From Desulfosporosinus metallidurans (GTDB taxonomy: Bacteria; Bacillota; Desulfitobacteriia; Desulfitobacteriales; Desulfitobacteriaceae), in assembly GCF_001936615.1 (NCBI RefSeq), contig NZ_MLBF01000003.1, forward strand, positions 186,001 through 250,000: a stretch of 64,000 bases of DNA, read 5' to 3'. Shown one piece after another: positions 26,264-35,764 of the stretch; position 1 is the stretch's first letter, and the number at the start of each line of letters is the position of its first letter. A program made the translations under genes and the position numbers. The notes below the pieces were generated by a model. The model ran no database searches. It was not told the origin of the DNA and saw nothing but the letters and a program-made list of their open reading frames with translations.

Positions 26264-27856
26264 CTAACTCTCCTCCGATAGCCAAGTTTTCATCAGACGA
26301 GCGACTTCATCTGGATTATTGCGTGAATAGGTATCGACGGCTTCTTTCGTCTTTTGTTTCTGTAGTTGTTCGACTGTTTTCGTATTTTTTTGAGCGAGTT
26401 GAAATTTTGCCTCTTCTTCAGCCAACTGTTGCGCCATGAGAAGTTCAGCCGAAGCGAGGGTTACAGGCTGGGAACCGTTTAACCCCAGCATCTTTTCCGC
26501 ACGTGCTTTCTTCGAACGCGAGCGAAGATACACGAGGAAAAACACGAGACCCAACAACACTGCAGCTCCAATTTCGGCGTAGGTGACAAGTTGTTGCCGT
26601 TTCTGCGCATTTTCCATCGCAAGTTTTTCTTGCTGTAGATCTGTTTTATTAAATGGAATTGCCGCAACTTGAATTTGATCCCCTCGAGTTTGATCCACAC
26701 CTGCGGCAGAACCCACGATCGTCTTAATCTGATCAAGCTGAGCCTGGGTAACAGTATCCGCATCCGCCATTACAGACACCGAAAGATGTTTAACGGCGCC
26801 AGGGCTCACCACTTGTTCTTGTTGCGTTGTATCAACTTGATAGTTAGTGGTCGTACTGCCCTTCGTGGAGGAGGAAGTTACACCTGATGTCGCGGCAGGA
26901 TACGTAGGTACCCCATTGGCAGTCACTCCCGGTGTTCCTCCGGTCGCCGAACCGTTTGTAGTCGTTTCATTGGATTTTTGTTCACTTACCACGGCTCCAG
27001 GTCCATTGGTTTGTTTCGTAATTTTTATTTGATCGAAGTCCAAGGCCGCATTAATTCTCACGACCGATTTCCCCGAGCCCAACACTTGATCTAACATACT
27101 CTGAACGGATTTTCGAGTGTTCTCTTCGACGGCTTGTTGCAGTTGATATTGGCTTCCCGTGAGATGTTGGAGGTCCTTGCTCTTGCCTATCACATCTGAT
27201 AAAACATTTCCACTGGTATCCACAATCGTCACATTCTCCGGTTGCAGTCCTTCGACTGATCCTGCCATCAGATTAGCGATCGCCCGTACCTGATCGTCAC
27301 CCAGTTTTGTTCCCGGAATGAGTTTCACGGTTACCGCCGCTGTCGCAGCTTTTTGGGCATCGACAAAGAGTGACGGTTCAGGCATCACAATATGAACGCG
27401 AGCATCTTGCACACCAGTTAATGTCTTTAAAGTATTTTCTAATTCATTCTGCAATCCGAGAACATAACGTAATTTGCGGTCAGCATCCGTTTCTCCCAAA
27501 TGCATTGTATTGAGACTATCAAAACTGAATTTACTTTGTTGAGGAAGCCCAGCATTGGCAAGCTGTAAACGAATATCCGCAGCTGACTGTTGTGGGACCA
27601 TAATGGTTGACCCGTTATCCGCCAACTGATAATCCGCTTTCAAATCTTTGAGTTTCGTCGTTATGGCCCCTGCCTCTGTGTCCCCGAGTTTCGTAAAGAT
27701 CGCAACATATTGGGGGCGACCCGCCCAAGTGATCAGGTAAACCATCGCAATTGCCACCAAAAGAGGAGCAATTACCGTAATTATTTTCTGTGGGCTAGAA
27801 AGCTTGCTCCAAAAGGTCTTTACCGATTGTTGAATTCCCGCCCAAGAAAAATCCAT
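26264..27856 (-). CDS. fliF: flagellar MS-ring protein FliF
   Basis: A 530-residue ring protein with a transmembrane helix near residues 24-45, the ring-building motifs (GLPQQSKFSFDSLN, RVHIVMPEPSLFVD), a low-complexity Gly/Ser/Thr region (about 300-345), a second transmembrane helix near 430-452 and a C-terminal FliG-binding tail. AGGAGGAGC precedes the ATG. It is the first large structural part to assemble. Confidence 0.96.
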   Translation of the reverse strand: MDFSWAGIQQSVKTFWSKLSSPQKIITVIAPLLVAIAMVYLITWAGRPQYVAIFTKLGDTEAGAITTKLKDLKADYQLADNGSTIMVPQQSAADIRLQLANAGLPQQSKFSFDSLNTMHLGETDADRKLRYVLGLQNELENTLKTLTGVQDARVHIVMPEPSLFVDAQKAATAAVTVKLIPGTKLGDDQVRAIANLMAGSVEGLQPENVTIVDTSGNVLSDVIGKSKDLQHLTGSQYQLQQAVEENTRKSVQSMLDQVLGSGKSVVRINAALDFDQIKITKQTNGPGAVVSEQKSNETTTNGSATGGTPGVTANGVPTYPAATSGVTSSSTKGSTTTNYQVDTTQQEQVVSPGAVKHLSVSVMADADTVTQAQLDQIKTIVGSAAGVDQTRGDQIQVAAIPFNKTDLQQEKLAMENAQKRQQLVTYAEIGAAVLLGLVFFLVYLRSRSKKARAEKMLGLNGSQPVTLASAELLMAQQLAEEEAKFQLAQKNTKTVEQLQKQKTKEAVDTYSRNNPDEVARLMKTWLSEES

Positions 27857-27954
27857 CCTTCGCTCCTCCTTTCATTAAAAGTAAACCTTCCCCATAACTC
27901 ATACCCCTCAAAAAGTGCAACTCCAAACGTATATGTATTTAACACCCTGACTCT

Positions 27955-28266
27955 TTACATTTGCATGCGCATGACTTGATTGTATGCATCTAACACTTTA
28001 TCACGCACTGAAACGGTTAGGGACATCGACAAGCTTGCTTTCTCTAACGCAACCATCACGGTCGAAAGATCTTGTACCTGACCACTAGCCAATCCTAAGC
28101 TGGCAACATCCGCATTTTTTTGCAAAGCATTAACTTGACTTAAGGCATCCGATAAAAACTTAGCAAAATCCGTCCCCGCCTTATTAGCCCCATCGCCGGA
28201 AGTGACATTCGGCGTCGGACTCATTGGACCGAGGGGCATAATAGGCACTATAGGCTGAATACTCAT
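27955..28266 (-). CDS. fliE: flagellar hook-basal body complex protein FliE
   Basis: A 103-residue protein that joins the MS ring to the rod. The FliE pattern is FAKFLSDALSQVNALQKNAD followed by ASLSMSLTVSVRDKVLDAYNQVMRMQM at the C-terminus. It is immediately downstream of flgC, the normal order; about 100 non-coding bases separate it from fliF. Confidence 0.95.
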   Translation of the reverse strand: MSIQPIVPIMPLGPMSPTPNVTSGDGANKAGTDFAKFLSDALSQVNALQKNADVASLGLASGQVQDLSTVMVALEKASLSMSLTVSVRDKVLDAYNQVMRMQM

Positions 28267-28273
28267 TTAGTCA

Positions 28274-28762
28274 TTACCCCTTTCCAATCTCTAAGGCTTT
28301 GGCTGCCATTGACTTACTAGCATTAAGAGCCGTCACATTCGCTTCATACGCACGAGATGCGGAAATCATATCCACCATTTCCGTCACAATACTCACATTC
28401 GGTTGCCGCACATACCCCACTGGTAAGCCCGGCTCAGCCACTTTGGCTGCATCCGGTGAATCCGGGTTATAGTCTAAGCGAAAGGGTGCTTGCGTGTCAC
28501 GTTCAATACTCGCCACTTGTACCCCATTTCCAACATTTCGGTCCCCTAGGGTTTCCCCTAAAATACTGGAAAAGGGGGTTTCGGGGGGACGTGGAACGAA
28601 CACAGCGACTTGCCTGCTGTAAGGTACAGGGTTCCCTCCCGGGGTCAGCTCTCCCGTGCGCGTTGTGTTAATGTTGGCAATGTTGTTGCCAATGAGATCC
28701 ATGCGTAAACGCTGGGCCGTCAAACCAGAAGCGCTAGTATCAATCGCTCCAAAAAGACTCAT
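28274..28762 (-). CDS. flgC: flagellar basal-body rod protein FlgC
   Basis: A 162-residue proximal rod protein. The start MSLFGAIDTSASGLTAQRLR at 28762 has GGAGGGG upstream and is preferred to a longer reading into cheB. IGNNIANINTT and the C-terminal SRAYEANVTALNASK are the rod motifs. Its usual partner flgB is absent from this position. Confidence 0.95.
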   Translation of the reverse strand: MSLFGAIDTSASGLTAQRLRMDLIGNNIANINTTRTGELTPGGNPVPYSRQVAVFVPRPPETPFSSILGETLGDRNVGNGVQVASIERDTQAPFRLDYNPDSPDAAKVAEPGLPVGYVRQPNVSIVTEMVDMISASRAYEANVTALNASKSMAAKALEIGKG

Positions 28763-28767
28763 TGAGT

Positions 28768-29940
28768 TTATCCCCTCCTCATTACACACTCCACAATCGA
28801 ACTTCCAATTTCTCCGAGCGGTACAACTCTGTCAGCTAAACCAGCCTCCACCACGGACCTCGGCATCCCATAGACCACGCAGGTTTCCTCCGCCTCGGTG
28901 ATCCCAAACCCTTCTACCCTCTTAATTTCCTTCATCCCACGCGTCCCATCGTTTCCCATTCCGGTCATAACCACCCCAAGGACCCCTTTGCCAATCTCCT
29001 TCGCCAAAGAAAGAAACATGACATCCACAGAAGGATGATAGAGCGTGGTGATAGGAGCTTCATCCCCAATCTGAAGGGCCAACTGCCCGGCTTTGCGCTG
29101 AACTTGAAGCTGTTTACCAGCAGGAGCTACATACACGGTTCCCGCCTTCAACACTTCACCGTGTATCCCTTCCCTAACATTTAGCGGACAGATCCCATTT
29201 AAGCGCTGGGCAAGCGGCCCTGTGAATCCAGGAGGCATATGTTGCGCGACAAGCACCGGAACGGGAAAATTATTAGGAAGAATCGGTAGCACTGCTTGTA
29301 ACGCAGATGGCCCCCCTGTAGACGTACCGATGGCCACTATTTCAACCGCATGCTTAGGAGTTAAGCCCCCTTTGTTTGTGCCTGAGATACGCGAAGCTTG
29401 TCCTACTGAACCTACCGAAGAACCTACCGCCGAAGGTGCTCCAGACGATGCAACCACCTTTGTTCCACTCGTTTGAACACTAGTACTCAATGCTCCGGAT
29501 GTATTGCGACTGAGGCGCTCTGGATTGACACCCGCTGCTGCCTTCACCTTCTCCACTAAATCGCGAGAAAGCACCTGCAGATCGGCACCCGGTCTTCCTG
29601 AGGGTTTTGCCACCACATCAAAAGCCCCTAGATCAAGAGCCTTTAAGGTGGCTTGTGCCCCTTCCGTCGTTACTGCACTTAAGATGATTACCGGGGTCGG
29701 CTGCCAACGCATAATCTCTTCCAACGCCTGAAGTCCGTCCATGACTGGCATTTCAACATCCATCGTCACAACTTGGGGACGATGGATGCGGAGTTTATGA
29801 ATCCCTTCCCGCCCATCACGCGCGACATCTAAGACTTTAATGTCAGGGTCCTGAGAGAGGATTTTTTGCAGGGTTAAGCGCATAAAAGGGGAATCATCCA
29901 CGATCAGAACTCCGATTGGGTTTTTAGGAGCTAAATTCAT
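28768..29940 (-). CDS. cheB: chemoreceptor methylesterase CheB
   Basis: A 390-residue two-domain enzyme: a receiver (about 10-130; phospho-acceptor D61 in VTMDVEMPVMDGL), a Ser/Gly/Ala-rich linker (about 155-200) and a C-terminal methylesterase domain with catalytic Ser in IGTSTGGPSA, His in AQHMPPGFTG and Asp in MTGMGNDGTRGM. It removes methyl groups from receptor glutamates when phosphorylated by CheA. Confidence 0.96.
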   Translation of the reverse strand: MNLAPKNPIGVLIVDDSPFMRLTLQKILSQDPDIKVLDVARDGREGIHKLRIHRPQVVTMDVEMPVMDGLQALEEIMRWQPTPVIILSAVTTEGAQATLKALDLGAFDVVAKPSGRPGADLQVLSRDLVEKVKAAAGVNPERLSRNTSGALSTSVQTSGTKVVASSGAPSAVGSSVGSVGQASRISGTNKGGLTPKHAVEIVAIGTSTGGPSALQAVLPILPNNFPVPVLVAQHMPPGFTGPLAQRLNGICPLNVREGIHGEVLKAGTVYVAPAGKQLQVQRKAGQLALQIGDEAPITTLYHPSVDVMFLSLAKEIGKGVLGVVMTGMGNDGTRGMKEIKRVEGFGITEAEETCVVYGMPRSVVEAGLADRVVPLGEIGSSIVECVMRRG

Positions 29941-30370
29941 GGCTTATCTCTCCACCCATGATGTGAGTCAAATCCAAGAGAATCAGTAATCGTTCTCCTA
30001 TTTTCCCTACTCCACGTATGAATTGGGAATCCATACCTAACGCAACCTGCGGTGGCGGCTCGATAGCTTCACTGTCTAAACGCAACACTTCTGTGACTGC
30101 ATCGACACGAATCCCAAAGACTTTCGTTTGAACTTGTAAAACAATAATCCGGCTAAGATCAGTTTCGTCGACGCGAGTCATTCCAAAACGGCTACGCAAA
30201 CTGATGACCGGAATCACATTGCCGCGCAAATTAATAACACCCTCAACATAGCTCGGGGCTTTAGGCACACGGGTAATTGGTGGAATACGGATGATCTCCT
30301 GAACCCGCATAATATCCACCCCAAATTCTTCAGTCCCTAGACTAAAGGTTACCAATTGTTCTTCTGCCAT
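29924..30370 (-). CDS. cheW: chemotaxis coupling protein CheW
   Basis: A 148-residue CheW-fold protein directly after cheA and overlapping cheB. The core motif SYVEGVINLRGNVIPVISL and the FGIRVDAVTEVLRL strand are typical. It couples receptors to CheA. It shares the general pattern of the cheW at 3076-3510 but differs in sequence, so the two are not a recent duplication. Confidence 0.95.
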   Translation of the reverse strand: MAEEQLVTFSLGTEEFGVDIMRVQEIIRIPPITRVPKAPSYVEGVINLRGNVIPVISLRSRFGMTRVDETDLSRIIVLQVQTKVFGIRVDAVTEVLRLDSEAIEPPPQVALGMDSQFIRGVGKIGERLLILLDLTHIMGGEISHEFSS

Positions 30371-30437
30371 TGTTTATAAATCCTCCCTTTTGTCGAAGTT
30401 ATAATTTTTCTTAAGTTTTTCGTACAGGACTAATCTT

Positions 30438-32633
30438 TTAGTTTTTGCGCATGACTAGAACGTCTTGAATTAGAGAGCCGATATCGAGAATTAAGGTGAC
30501 TTTGCCATCCCCGAGAATCGTGGCGCCAGCAATGCCCGGGAGGTTATTGAGAAAATCGCCCAGCGATTTAATTACAACTTCTTGTTGGCCTCGCAGTTCA
30601 TCCACGATAAGCCCTAGGGCTTTATCCCCAAAGCCAACCACAACCACGAAGACTTCGCTACTAGCCGTCTCCGGAGATGGAAGACCAAATTTTTCTTGTA
30701 ATGAAATTAAAGGCAACGTGTTTCCGCGAAGTTGAACCATCGGCAACCCGCCCACTGTTTTAATGTCCGTCCGATTGACCAGAAGGGTCTCCAAGACAGA
30801 GGAGAGAGGTACCGCATAAATTTCTTCCCCAACTTCAACGAGAAGAGCCTGAATAATGGCTAAGGTCAAGGGCAAGCGGATCGTAAAGGTGGTCCCCTTA
30901 CCTTTGTTGGTCGTGATATCAACCATACCCCCAAGATTATTGAGGGCCTTTTTCACAACATCCATTCCAACACCCCGACCAGAAATATCTGTTACCTGAT
31001 CTGCCGTGCTAAACCCGGGCAGAAAGATGAGATTAGAGATATCACGTTCTGTGAGTTCCTCTCTCTCTCCCACCAAGCCCTTGGAAACCGCAATCTTCCG
31101 AATTTTATCGAGATCTAAACCTGCCCCGTCATCGGAGATCAGAATAGCAATATGATTACCTTCATGATAGGCATCCAGCGTAATCGTGCCATGTTCCGGT
31201 TTACCTGCCGCGCGGCGTTCTTCCGGAGATTCGATCCCGTGATCCACCGAATTCCGGATGAGGTGCATTAATGGATCCCCAATCACTTCAACAACCGTCT
31301 TGTCCAGTTCAGTGTCTTCACCCTTTTGGACAAGTTCTATCTCTTTCCCGGTCTTCTTGGCAAGATCACGAACCAAACGAGGGAACCTACTAAACACAGT
31401 CCCAATCGCTACCATGCGCAGGCGCATGACACTCTCTTGAAGATCATTCATTAAACGACCCAAATAAACATTGGCCTCGTTTAAATTATTAACCATATTA
31501 TCCGTACTGTACTGGGTTTTAAGATCTAGCCCAATTTGCACTAAGCGGGTCCGAGTAATGACCATTTCTCCTACGAGGTTAATGAGATTATCCATCCGAG
31601 CCGTATCCACCCGGATCGTATGTACTTGAGTATTAGCTTCCCCACTAGAAACTTCAGCCGATGGAGCTGTAGAATTAACAGCTATCCCCTTTGGTTTATC
31701 TGATTTTTTGGGGTTGGACAAAGACATGGCAGGGGGTACGACAGTTTCCATATTCGGTATTAAATCAGGGATTAAAGCAGATGATTCAGTAACCACGGCC
31801 ACATTCTCTGCCGTTTCTTCAGTTACCCCGTCGCTCTCCGGATAGGGGTGAATAACGACATCCATCAACTCAGAAATCTCTAATAATTCCCTCCGCATCT
31901 CTGCGATGGGTTCATCACAGAGTACGAGTAAATGAAAACCCTCTGCATTTCCGTCTTCAAGGTCTTCAACACTCGGACTAAGTTTGATGACTGTGCCCAT
32001 TCCCTCAAGCCGCTGGGTCGCCATGACCGCACGAACCGCCTTCATAATCGTATTTGGCGCAAGTTTTACATCTACTTGATAGACACCGTACCCCATAATA
32101 TGAGCATTGTTCACTTTTTCATATTCAGACTCTGATAGAGAAAAGTCTAAAGGGACAAAATCTTCCAGCGCTTCTTCTTCGTTTCCCTTTTCAGGCAGCG
32201 TGCTCACAAATGCAGCAGGTTTTTCCCCATTTAATAACCCTTTCATGGAAGAGACAACATCTTCGTAGTCAATGGTGATCTCCAGACGCTGCTCCACTTG
32301 AGCCAGCATTACTTTAACCTTGTCAGTTACTGCTAATAAAATGTCAATCATTTCTAGAGAAACTTCCATTTTACCCTGCCGCAAGCGATCCAATAAATCT
32401 TCTGCAGCATGGGTCAGAGCTACAATAGGTGTAAACCCCATTGTTCCCGAAGCTCCCTTCAAACTGTGAGCCGAACGGAAAAGATCGTTGATGAGTCCGA
32501 TATTTCCTCCCTCTTTCTCCAGTTGTAAGAGTCCTGCCCCGAGCTTTTCTATCTGTTCTTGGGAATCCAACAGATAAAACTCCAAGAACTCCCCCAGATC
32601 GACCTCCTGATTTTTACCATCATCCTGGCTCAT
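30438..32633 (-). CDS. cheA: chemotaxis histidine kinase CheA
   Basis: A 731-residue kinase with all five domains: P1 with phospho-accepting H56 (FRSAHSLKGA), P2 for CheY/CheB docking (about 190-275), P3 dimerisation (about 340-400), P4 ATPase (N box LIRNSVDHGIE, G1 DDGAGLDLD, G2 GRGVGMDVV) and P5 CheW-like (about 595-731). It is the first gene of the second transcription block, preceded by about 285 bases that hold the terminator of the fliS block and an inverted repeat. Confidence 0.97.
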   Translation of the reverse strand: MSQDDGKNQEVDLGEFLEFYLLDSQEQIEKLGAGLLQLEKEGGNIGLINDLFRSAHSLKGASGTMGFTPIVALTHAAEDLLDRLRQGKMEVSLEMIDILLAVTDKVKVMLAQVEQRLEITIDYEDVVSSMKGLLNGEKPAAFVSTLPEKGNEEEALEDFVPLDFSLSESEYEKVNNAHIMGYGVYQVDVKLAPNTIMKAVRAVMATQRLEGMGTVIKLSPSVEDLEDGNAEGFHLLVLCDEPIAEMRRELLEISELMDVVIHPYPESDGVTEETAENVAVVTESSALIPDLIPNMETVVPPAMSLSNPKKSDKPKGIAVNSTAPSAEVSSGEANTQVHTIRVDTARMDNLINLVGEMVITRTRLVQIGLDLKTQYSTDNMVNNLNEANVYLGRLMNDLQESVMRLRMVAIGTVFSRFPRLVRDLAKKTGKEIELVQKGEDTELDKTVVEVIGDPLMHLIRNSVDHGIESPEERRAAGKPEHGTITLDAYHEGNHIAILISDDGAGLDLDKIRKIAVSKGLVGEREELTERDISNLIFLPGFSTADQVTDISGRGVGMDVVKKALNNLGGMVDITTNKGKGTTFTIRLPLTLAIIQALLVEVGEEIYAVPLSSVLETLLVNRTDIKTVGGLPMVQLRGNTLPLISLQEKFGLPSPETASSEVFVVVVGFGDKALGLIVDELRGQQEVVIKSLGDFLNNLPGIAGATILGDGKVTLILDIGSLIQDVLVMRKN

Positions 32634-32683
32634 ACCTTGCCACCCCTATCTTTTTCTTAAGACCTCTATTTGATATAGCTTTG

Positions 32684-32698
32684 TAAGTCATTGACTTA
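32684..32698. promoter_or_regulatory. perfect 7-1-7 palindrome upstream of cheA
   Basis: TAAGTCA and TGACTTA flank a single base about 50 bases upstream of the cheA start, in the only gap where a promoter for the large che/fli operon can lie. Such symmetry is typical of a dimeric repressor or activator site; no regulator is identified. The -10 and -35 boxes could not be placed with confidence. Confidence 0.4.
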
Positions 32699-32840
32699 AC
32701 GATACGCATACATAACTTGTCTCGCAAAAAGTACCCTTATGTAGCATTTTCTAAAAATCGACATATATATTGCCTCAAAGTAAAATTAATTCGCCATATA
32801 TTTTAGAATTCCTCCAAAGAAAACCCCTAAACATCTATAT

Positions 32841-33455
32841 TCACTTATTTTCTAATACTAGCATCAAGTTGTAACGTCGTATATAGTTGATTCTAAGAAT
32901 TTCATAGGACCTTTGGGCAAAAAAATAACAGGATGCTTGGAGCAACCTGTTATTTTCTGACGAAGAAGGTTTATTTTTTTTATCTATGAAACGTGCTTCA
33001 CGTGCATTTTCGGTTTGATAAGCGTGGTGAAGGCGATTTGCGCTTTGAAATCGATGAAGTTCTAGCTTTGTAGCTTCCAGTTCCATTTGCATAGTTTGAC
33101 TTAGCCGATTATCGATCTCCTGAATCTCTTCTATAATTCTTTTGCTTTCACCAATCACTTCACTAAGTGCCTTCAATGAATCCTCAGAGATTTTGGTACT
33201 AAGGTTAATCAGTGTAAACTCACTTAACCCTAATGCTTGACACACAACCGCTCGTAAGTTAATACTCTCGGCTTCTTTTTGGTTTAAAGCGACAATACGC
33301 AGTTCCCGCTCTTTTACGAACTCCATTACATCCTCAACCTGAAAACCTTGCTTAATCCCTAGTTCAAAGGATTGGGTAGAATGGAGTAATTCACAATATC
33401 CTATTAATATGTCCTTATAATGTTCACAAACCTTTTGAACTCCAATATTATACAT
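32841..33455 (-). CDS. FliT/FlgN-like coiled-coil protein after fliS
   Basis: The open frame gives 204 residues. The ATG at 33455 shares a base with the fliS stop (TAATG), so translation is coupled. The first about 160 residues are helical and Glu/Leu-rich, like FliT or FlgN export chaperones, and the place after fliS is where fliT belongs; sequence similarity is weak, so the name is not firm. An A8 tract (32974-32981 in the plus strand as T8) is followed by about 45 residues unlike a chaperone, and those codons contain a strong terminator. One more A would end the protein at this tract, so the C-terminal part is probably not genuine. Confidence 0.65.
   Translation of the reverse strand: MYNIGVQKVCEHYKDILIGYCELLHSTQSFELGIKQGFQVEDVMEFVKERELRIVALNQKEAESINLRAVVCQALGLSEFTLINLSTKISEDSLKALSEVIGESKRIIEEIQEIDNRLSQTMQMELEATKLELHRFQSANRLHHAYQTENAREARFIDKKNKPSSSENNRLLQASCYFFAQRSYEILRINYIRRYNLMLVLENK
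32919..32956 (-). terminator. strong intrinsic terminator of the hag-flaG-fliD-fliS block
   Basis: On the minus strand AATAACAGG pairs perfectly with CCTGTTATT around a 13-base loop, followed at once by a run of T (seven T from 32925 down). It lies inside the open frame of the fliT-like gene (32841-33455), about 80 bases before that frame's stop, which suggests that the gene really ends earlier. Confidence 0.8.
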
Positions 33456-33862
33456 TATTTTGCACCTATACGAACCGTTCGAGCTGCTTCTGCCCACATA
33501 TCACGATACAGCCGTAAAAACTCTAAAACGGGCTTCAAAAGCTCTGCATCTTTATTGATATTGGCCTTTATAACCTCATTGCGGTAAAAGTCATATAATT
33601 TATAAAGATTAGAGGCAATTTCGCCACCCTTTTCCATATCTAACGTCACCATCAGTTCAAACAGGATATCTTGAACTTTAACAAGATTTTTATGTGCTGA
33701 TGAATAATCTTTCCTTTCAATTGCAATTTTTCCCTGATTCAGGAATCTAATCCCACCATCAAAAAGCATGAGCAAGAGTTTTTCTGGTGTAGCCGTTTCA
33801 ACAGAAGCTTGTTTATAATTGGCATAAGCAGTTGCATTCGGTATTGAGTTTAACATTGGCAC
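33455..33862 (-). CDS. fliS: flagellin export chaperone FliS
   Basis: A 135-residue four-helix protein with the FliS pattern: AYANYKQASVETATPEKLLLMLFDGGIRFL and KNLVKVQDILFELMVTLDME are its landmarks (quoted in parts of under 20 residues: YANYKQASVETATPEKLL; LMVTLDMEKGGEIA). It binds the flagellin C-terminus and prevents early polymerisation; it also takes part in FliW release in Bacillus. It lies between fliD and the fliT-like gene. Confidence 0.95.
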   Translation of the reverse strand: MPMLNSIPNATAYANYKQASVETATPEKLLLMLFDGGIRFLNQGKIAIERKDYSSAHKNLVKVQDILFELMVTLDMEKGGEIASNLYKLYDFYRNEVIKANINKDAELLKPVLEFLRLYRDMWAEAARTVRIGAK

Positions 33863-33870
33863 ACTCCTCC

Positions 33871-35331
33871 CTATTTGGTGCTAGTTTGTGAAGTTAAAGA
33901 AGCAATCGCACTAGTAAGTGAAGCACCTTGGCTATTCAAGGCAGACAAAGCAGTTTCTAGATTTGCAAATTTCAATTTTTGTTGTGCCTGATAGGCTGTT
34001 GCACGTGTTTCGAAATCAGCAATTTGTGTTTTTAACTCCGTTAACTGAGTATCATAGCCTGTCTGTTGAGTTGCAAAGGTCCCGCCATACATCACCATGG
34101 GATGGAGGTAATTTTCCAAGATATTCGCCAGCCCTTGAGTGTTGGCGGTATCTGAAGAGGGGGCAACTCCTCCTGCAGCGGCTCCAAAAAGGTTCGCTAC
34201 ACTTTGAGGGTTAGCAGCCATAGCGGTTGCAAATTTGCTCGTATCAAAACTCAGGGTGGCATCTTTGCCATAGTTTTGAGCAGATGTACTAATCCCTATG
34301 GAACTTAGTGTTAAATAGGGTCCTGTAGGATTATTTAACGTGCCAGAAACCATGCCTCTTAAGCGTTCTTGAATCCCTTGCAACGTTTGGTCTCCGAACA
34401 GATCTCCCGCCACTTTGGTAGTGCTGTTATAACTAAGTTTTGTTGCTATAAAATCCATCGTGGAATTATATTGATCGACAAAGGCCTTAATCTTTGTTTG
34501 AGCGGTTGAATTGTCAGCAGTGACATTCAAGGTTATGGTTGATGCGCCATTATCCGCACCATTGATATTTAAGGTCACACCAGGAATAGCGGAAGTAACC
34601 GTATTTGTCGCACTCGTGATATTCTGAATCCCATTAATCGTAAGCAACGCATCTTTAGCTACTTGACTTACATTCAATGTATTGGACCCATTGAGAATCC
34701 CCAAGTCTGTCAAAACCGTGCCAGTGACATTCGCAAAACTTGCAGCATTCGCTGTACCGGTTTGCCTCGCCGTGATAGCTAGCTGATATCCCCCAGTCAC
34801 CTGAACGACCGTCGCACTCACCCCAGCCTTGGCATTATTGATCGAATCAGCAATAGTTTGTAGGCTGTCTCCCGCCGCAACTGTTACCGTTTTGGCGACT
34901 CCACCTGTCGTTATGGTAAAACTTCCTGCTGCAAGCGTAGTTGCCGCAGTCGCACTGCTAACATTTTGAAGTGCACTTGTAACTGATTGCGCTTGCGCAG
35001 TATTTATGACCTTAATATTATAAACCCCTTGTACGGCATTAATCCCCGTAGTGGCACTTAGGAGATTCGTATTACTCGATGAGGCCTGTGTTGCCGTCCA
35101 AGTCGTAGAATCAGATAAACCTGTGAGGGTAGCTTCCAAAGCAGACATCCGCGTGTTGACGTCTCGCCATGCGTCCTTTTGTGTTTGAATCGTAGTTTGC
35201 TTAGTTACCATCTGGTTTTCCGGAAGTTTGTATGCTGCAACGAGACTATCCACAATTCCAGAAAAATCATACCCAGAGATCCCAGACAAAGCATTAGATA
35301 CATTTGTTGAGGTTGATGAGCTGACGGACAT
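33871..35331 (-). CDS. fliD: filament cap protein FliD
   Basis: A 486-residue cap with FliD_N at the start (SGYDFSGIVDSLVAAYKLP), a central region of flagellin-hook-type repeats, and FliD_C (about 230-480; STMDFIATKLSYNSTTK and a terminal coiled coil with ETALSALNSQG). It is exported and sits at the filament tip to fold flagellin. It follows flaG, a common order. Confidence 0.95.
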   Translation of the reverse strand: MSVSSSTSTNVSNALSGISGYDFSGIVDSLVAAYKLPENQMVTKQTTIQTQKDAWRDVNTRMSALEATLTGLSDSTTWTATQASSSNTNLLSATTGINAVQGVYNIKVINTAQAQSVTSALQNVSSATAATTLAAGSFTITTGGVAKTVTVAAGDSLQTIADSINNAKAGVSATVVQVTGGYQLAITARQTGTANAASFANVTGTVLTDLGILNGSNTLNVSQVAKDALLTINGIQNITSATNTVTSAIPGVTLNINGADNGASTITLNVTADNSTAQTKIKAFVDQYNSTMDFIATKLSYNSTTKVAGDLFGDQTLQGIQERLRGMVSGTLNNPTGPYLTLSSIGISTSAQNYGKDATLSFDTSKFATAMAANPQSVANLFGAAAGGVAPSSDTANTQGLANILENYLHPMVMYGGTFATQQTGYDTQLTELKTQIADFETRATAYQAQQKLKFANLETALSALNSQGASLTSAIASLTSQTSTK

Positions 35332-35345
35332 AGTTTAGCCCCCTT

Positions 35346-35714
35346 TTAGACTCGTTTATCGACCATCAAGCCGACCATTTGACTGAATGAATTCATCATA
35401 TCCAGAACCCTTTTCGGCGGTATTTCGTCCAGTACTTCTCCGGTTACTTGATCAATAATCTTAACCATAACACGATGAGATTTTTCATGGACACTAAACT
35501 CTAAACGCTTATCAATGATTCCCATCAGCCGATTGAGCTTTTCCGTGGCCTTTTCTACTTTTTCGCGTGGAATCTCTTCACGTGCAGAGGGAATTTCTTG
35601 CTTACGATCGACCACCGGACGAGGAGCTTCTTGAGAACGTTCCAGCTTTTGTCCAGGAAAAGCATCCAATGGGATCGTGGTGGACTGAGAATTTGGTTGA
35701 ATTGGATTGAGCAT
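35346..35714 (-). CDS. flaG: flagellar protein FlaG
   Basis: A 122-residue protein whose C-terminal 75 residues form the FlaG domain: KATEKLNRLMGIIDKRLEF, then VMVKIIDQVTGEVLDEIPP and ending MMNSFSQMVGLMVDKRV. The N-terminal part is a disordered, charged segment. Its exact role is unknown but it affects filament length in several bacteria. It lies between hag and fliD. Confidence 0.92.
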   Translation of the reverse strand: MLNPIQPNSQSTTIPLDAFPGQKLERSQEAPRPVVDRKQEIPSAREEIPREKVEKATEKLNRLMGIIDKRLEFSVHEKSHRVMVKIIDQVTGEVLDEIPPKRVLDMMNSFSQMVGLMVDKRV

Positions 35715-35764
35715 GGCCTAGCCCTCCTACTTACATGCCACATCAAGCTAATAAGAATCGATAC

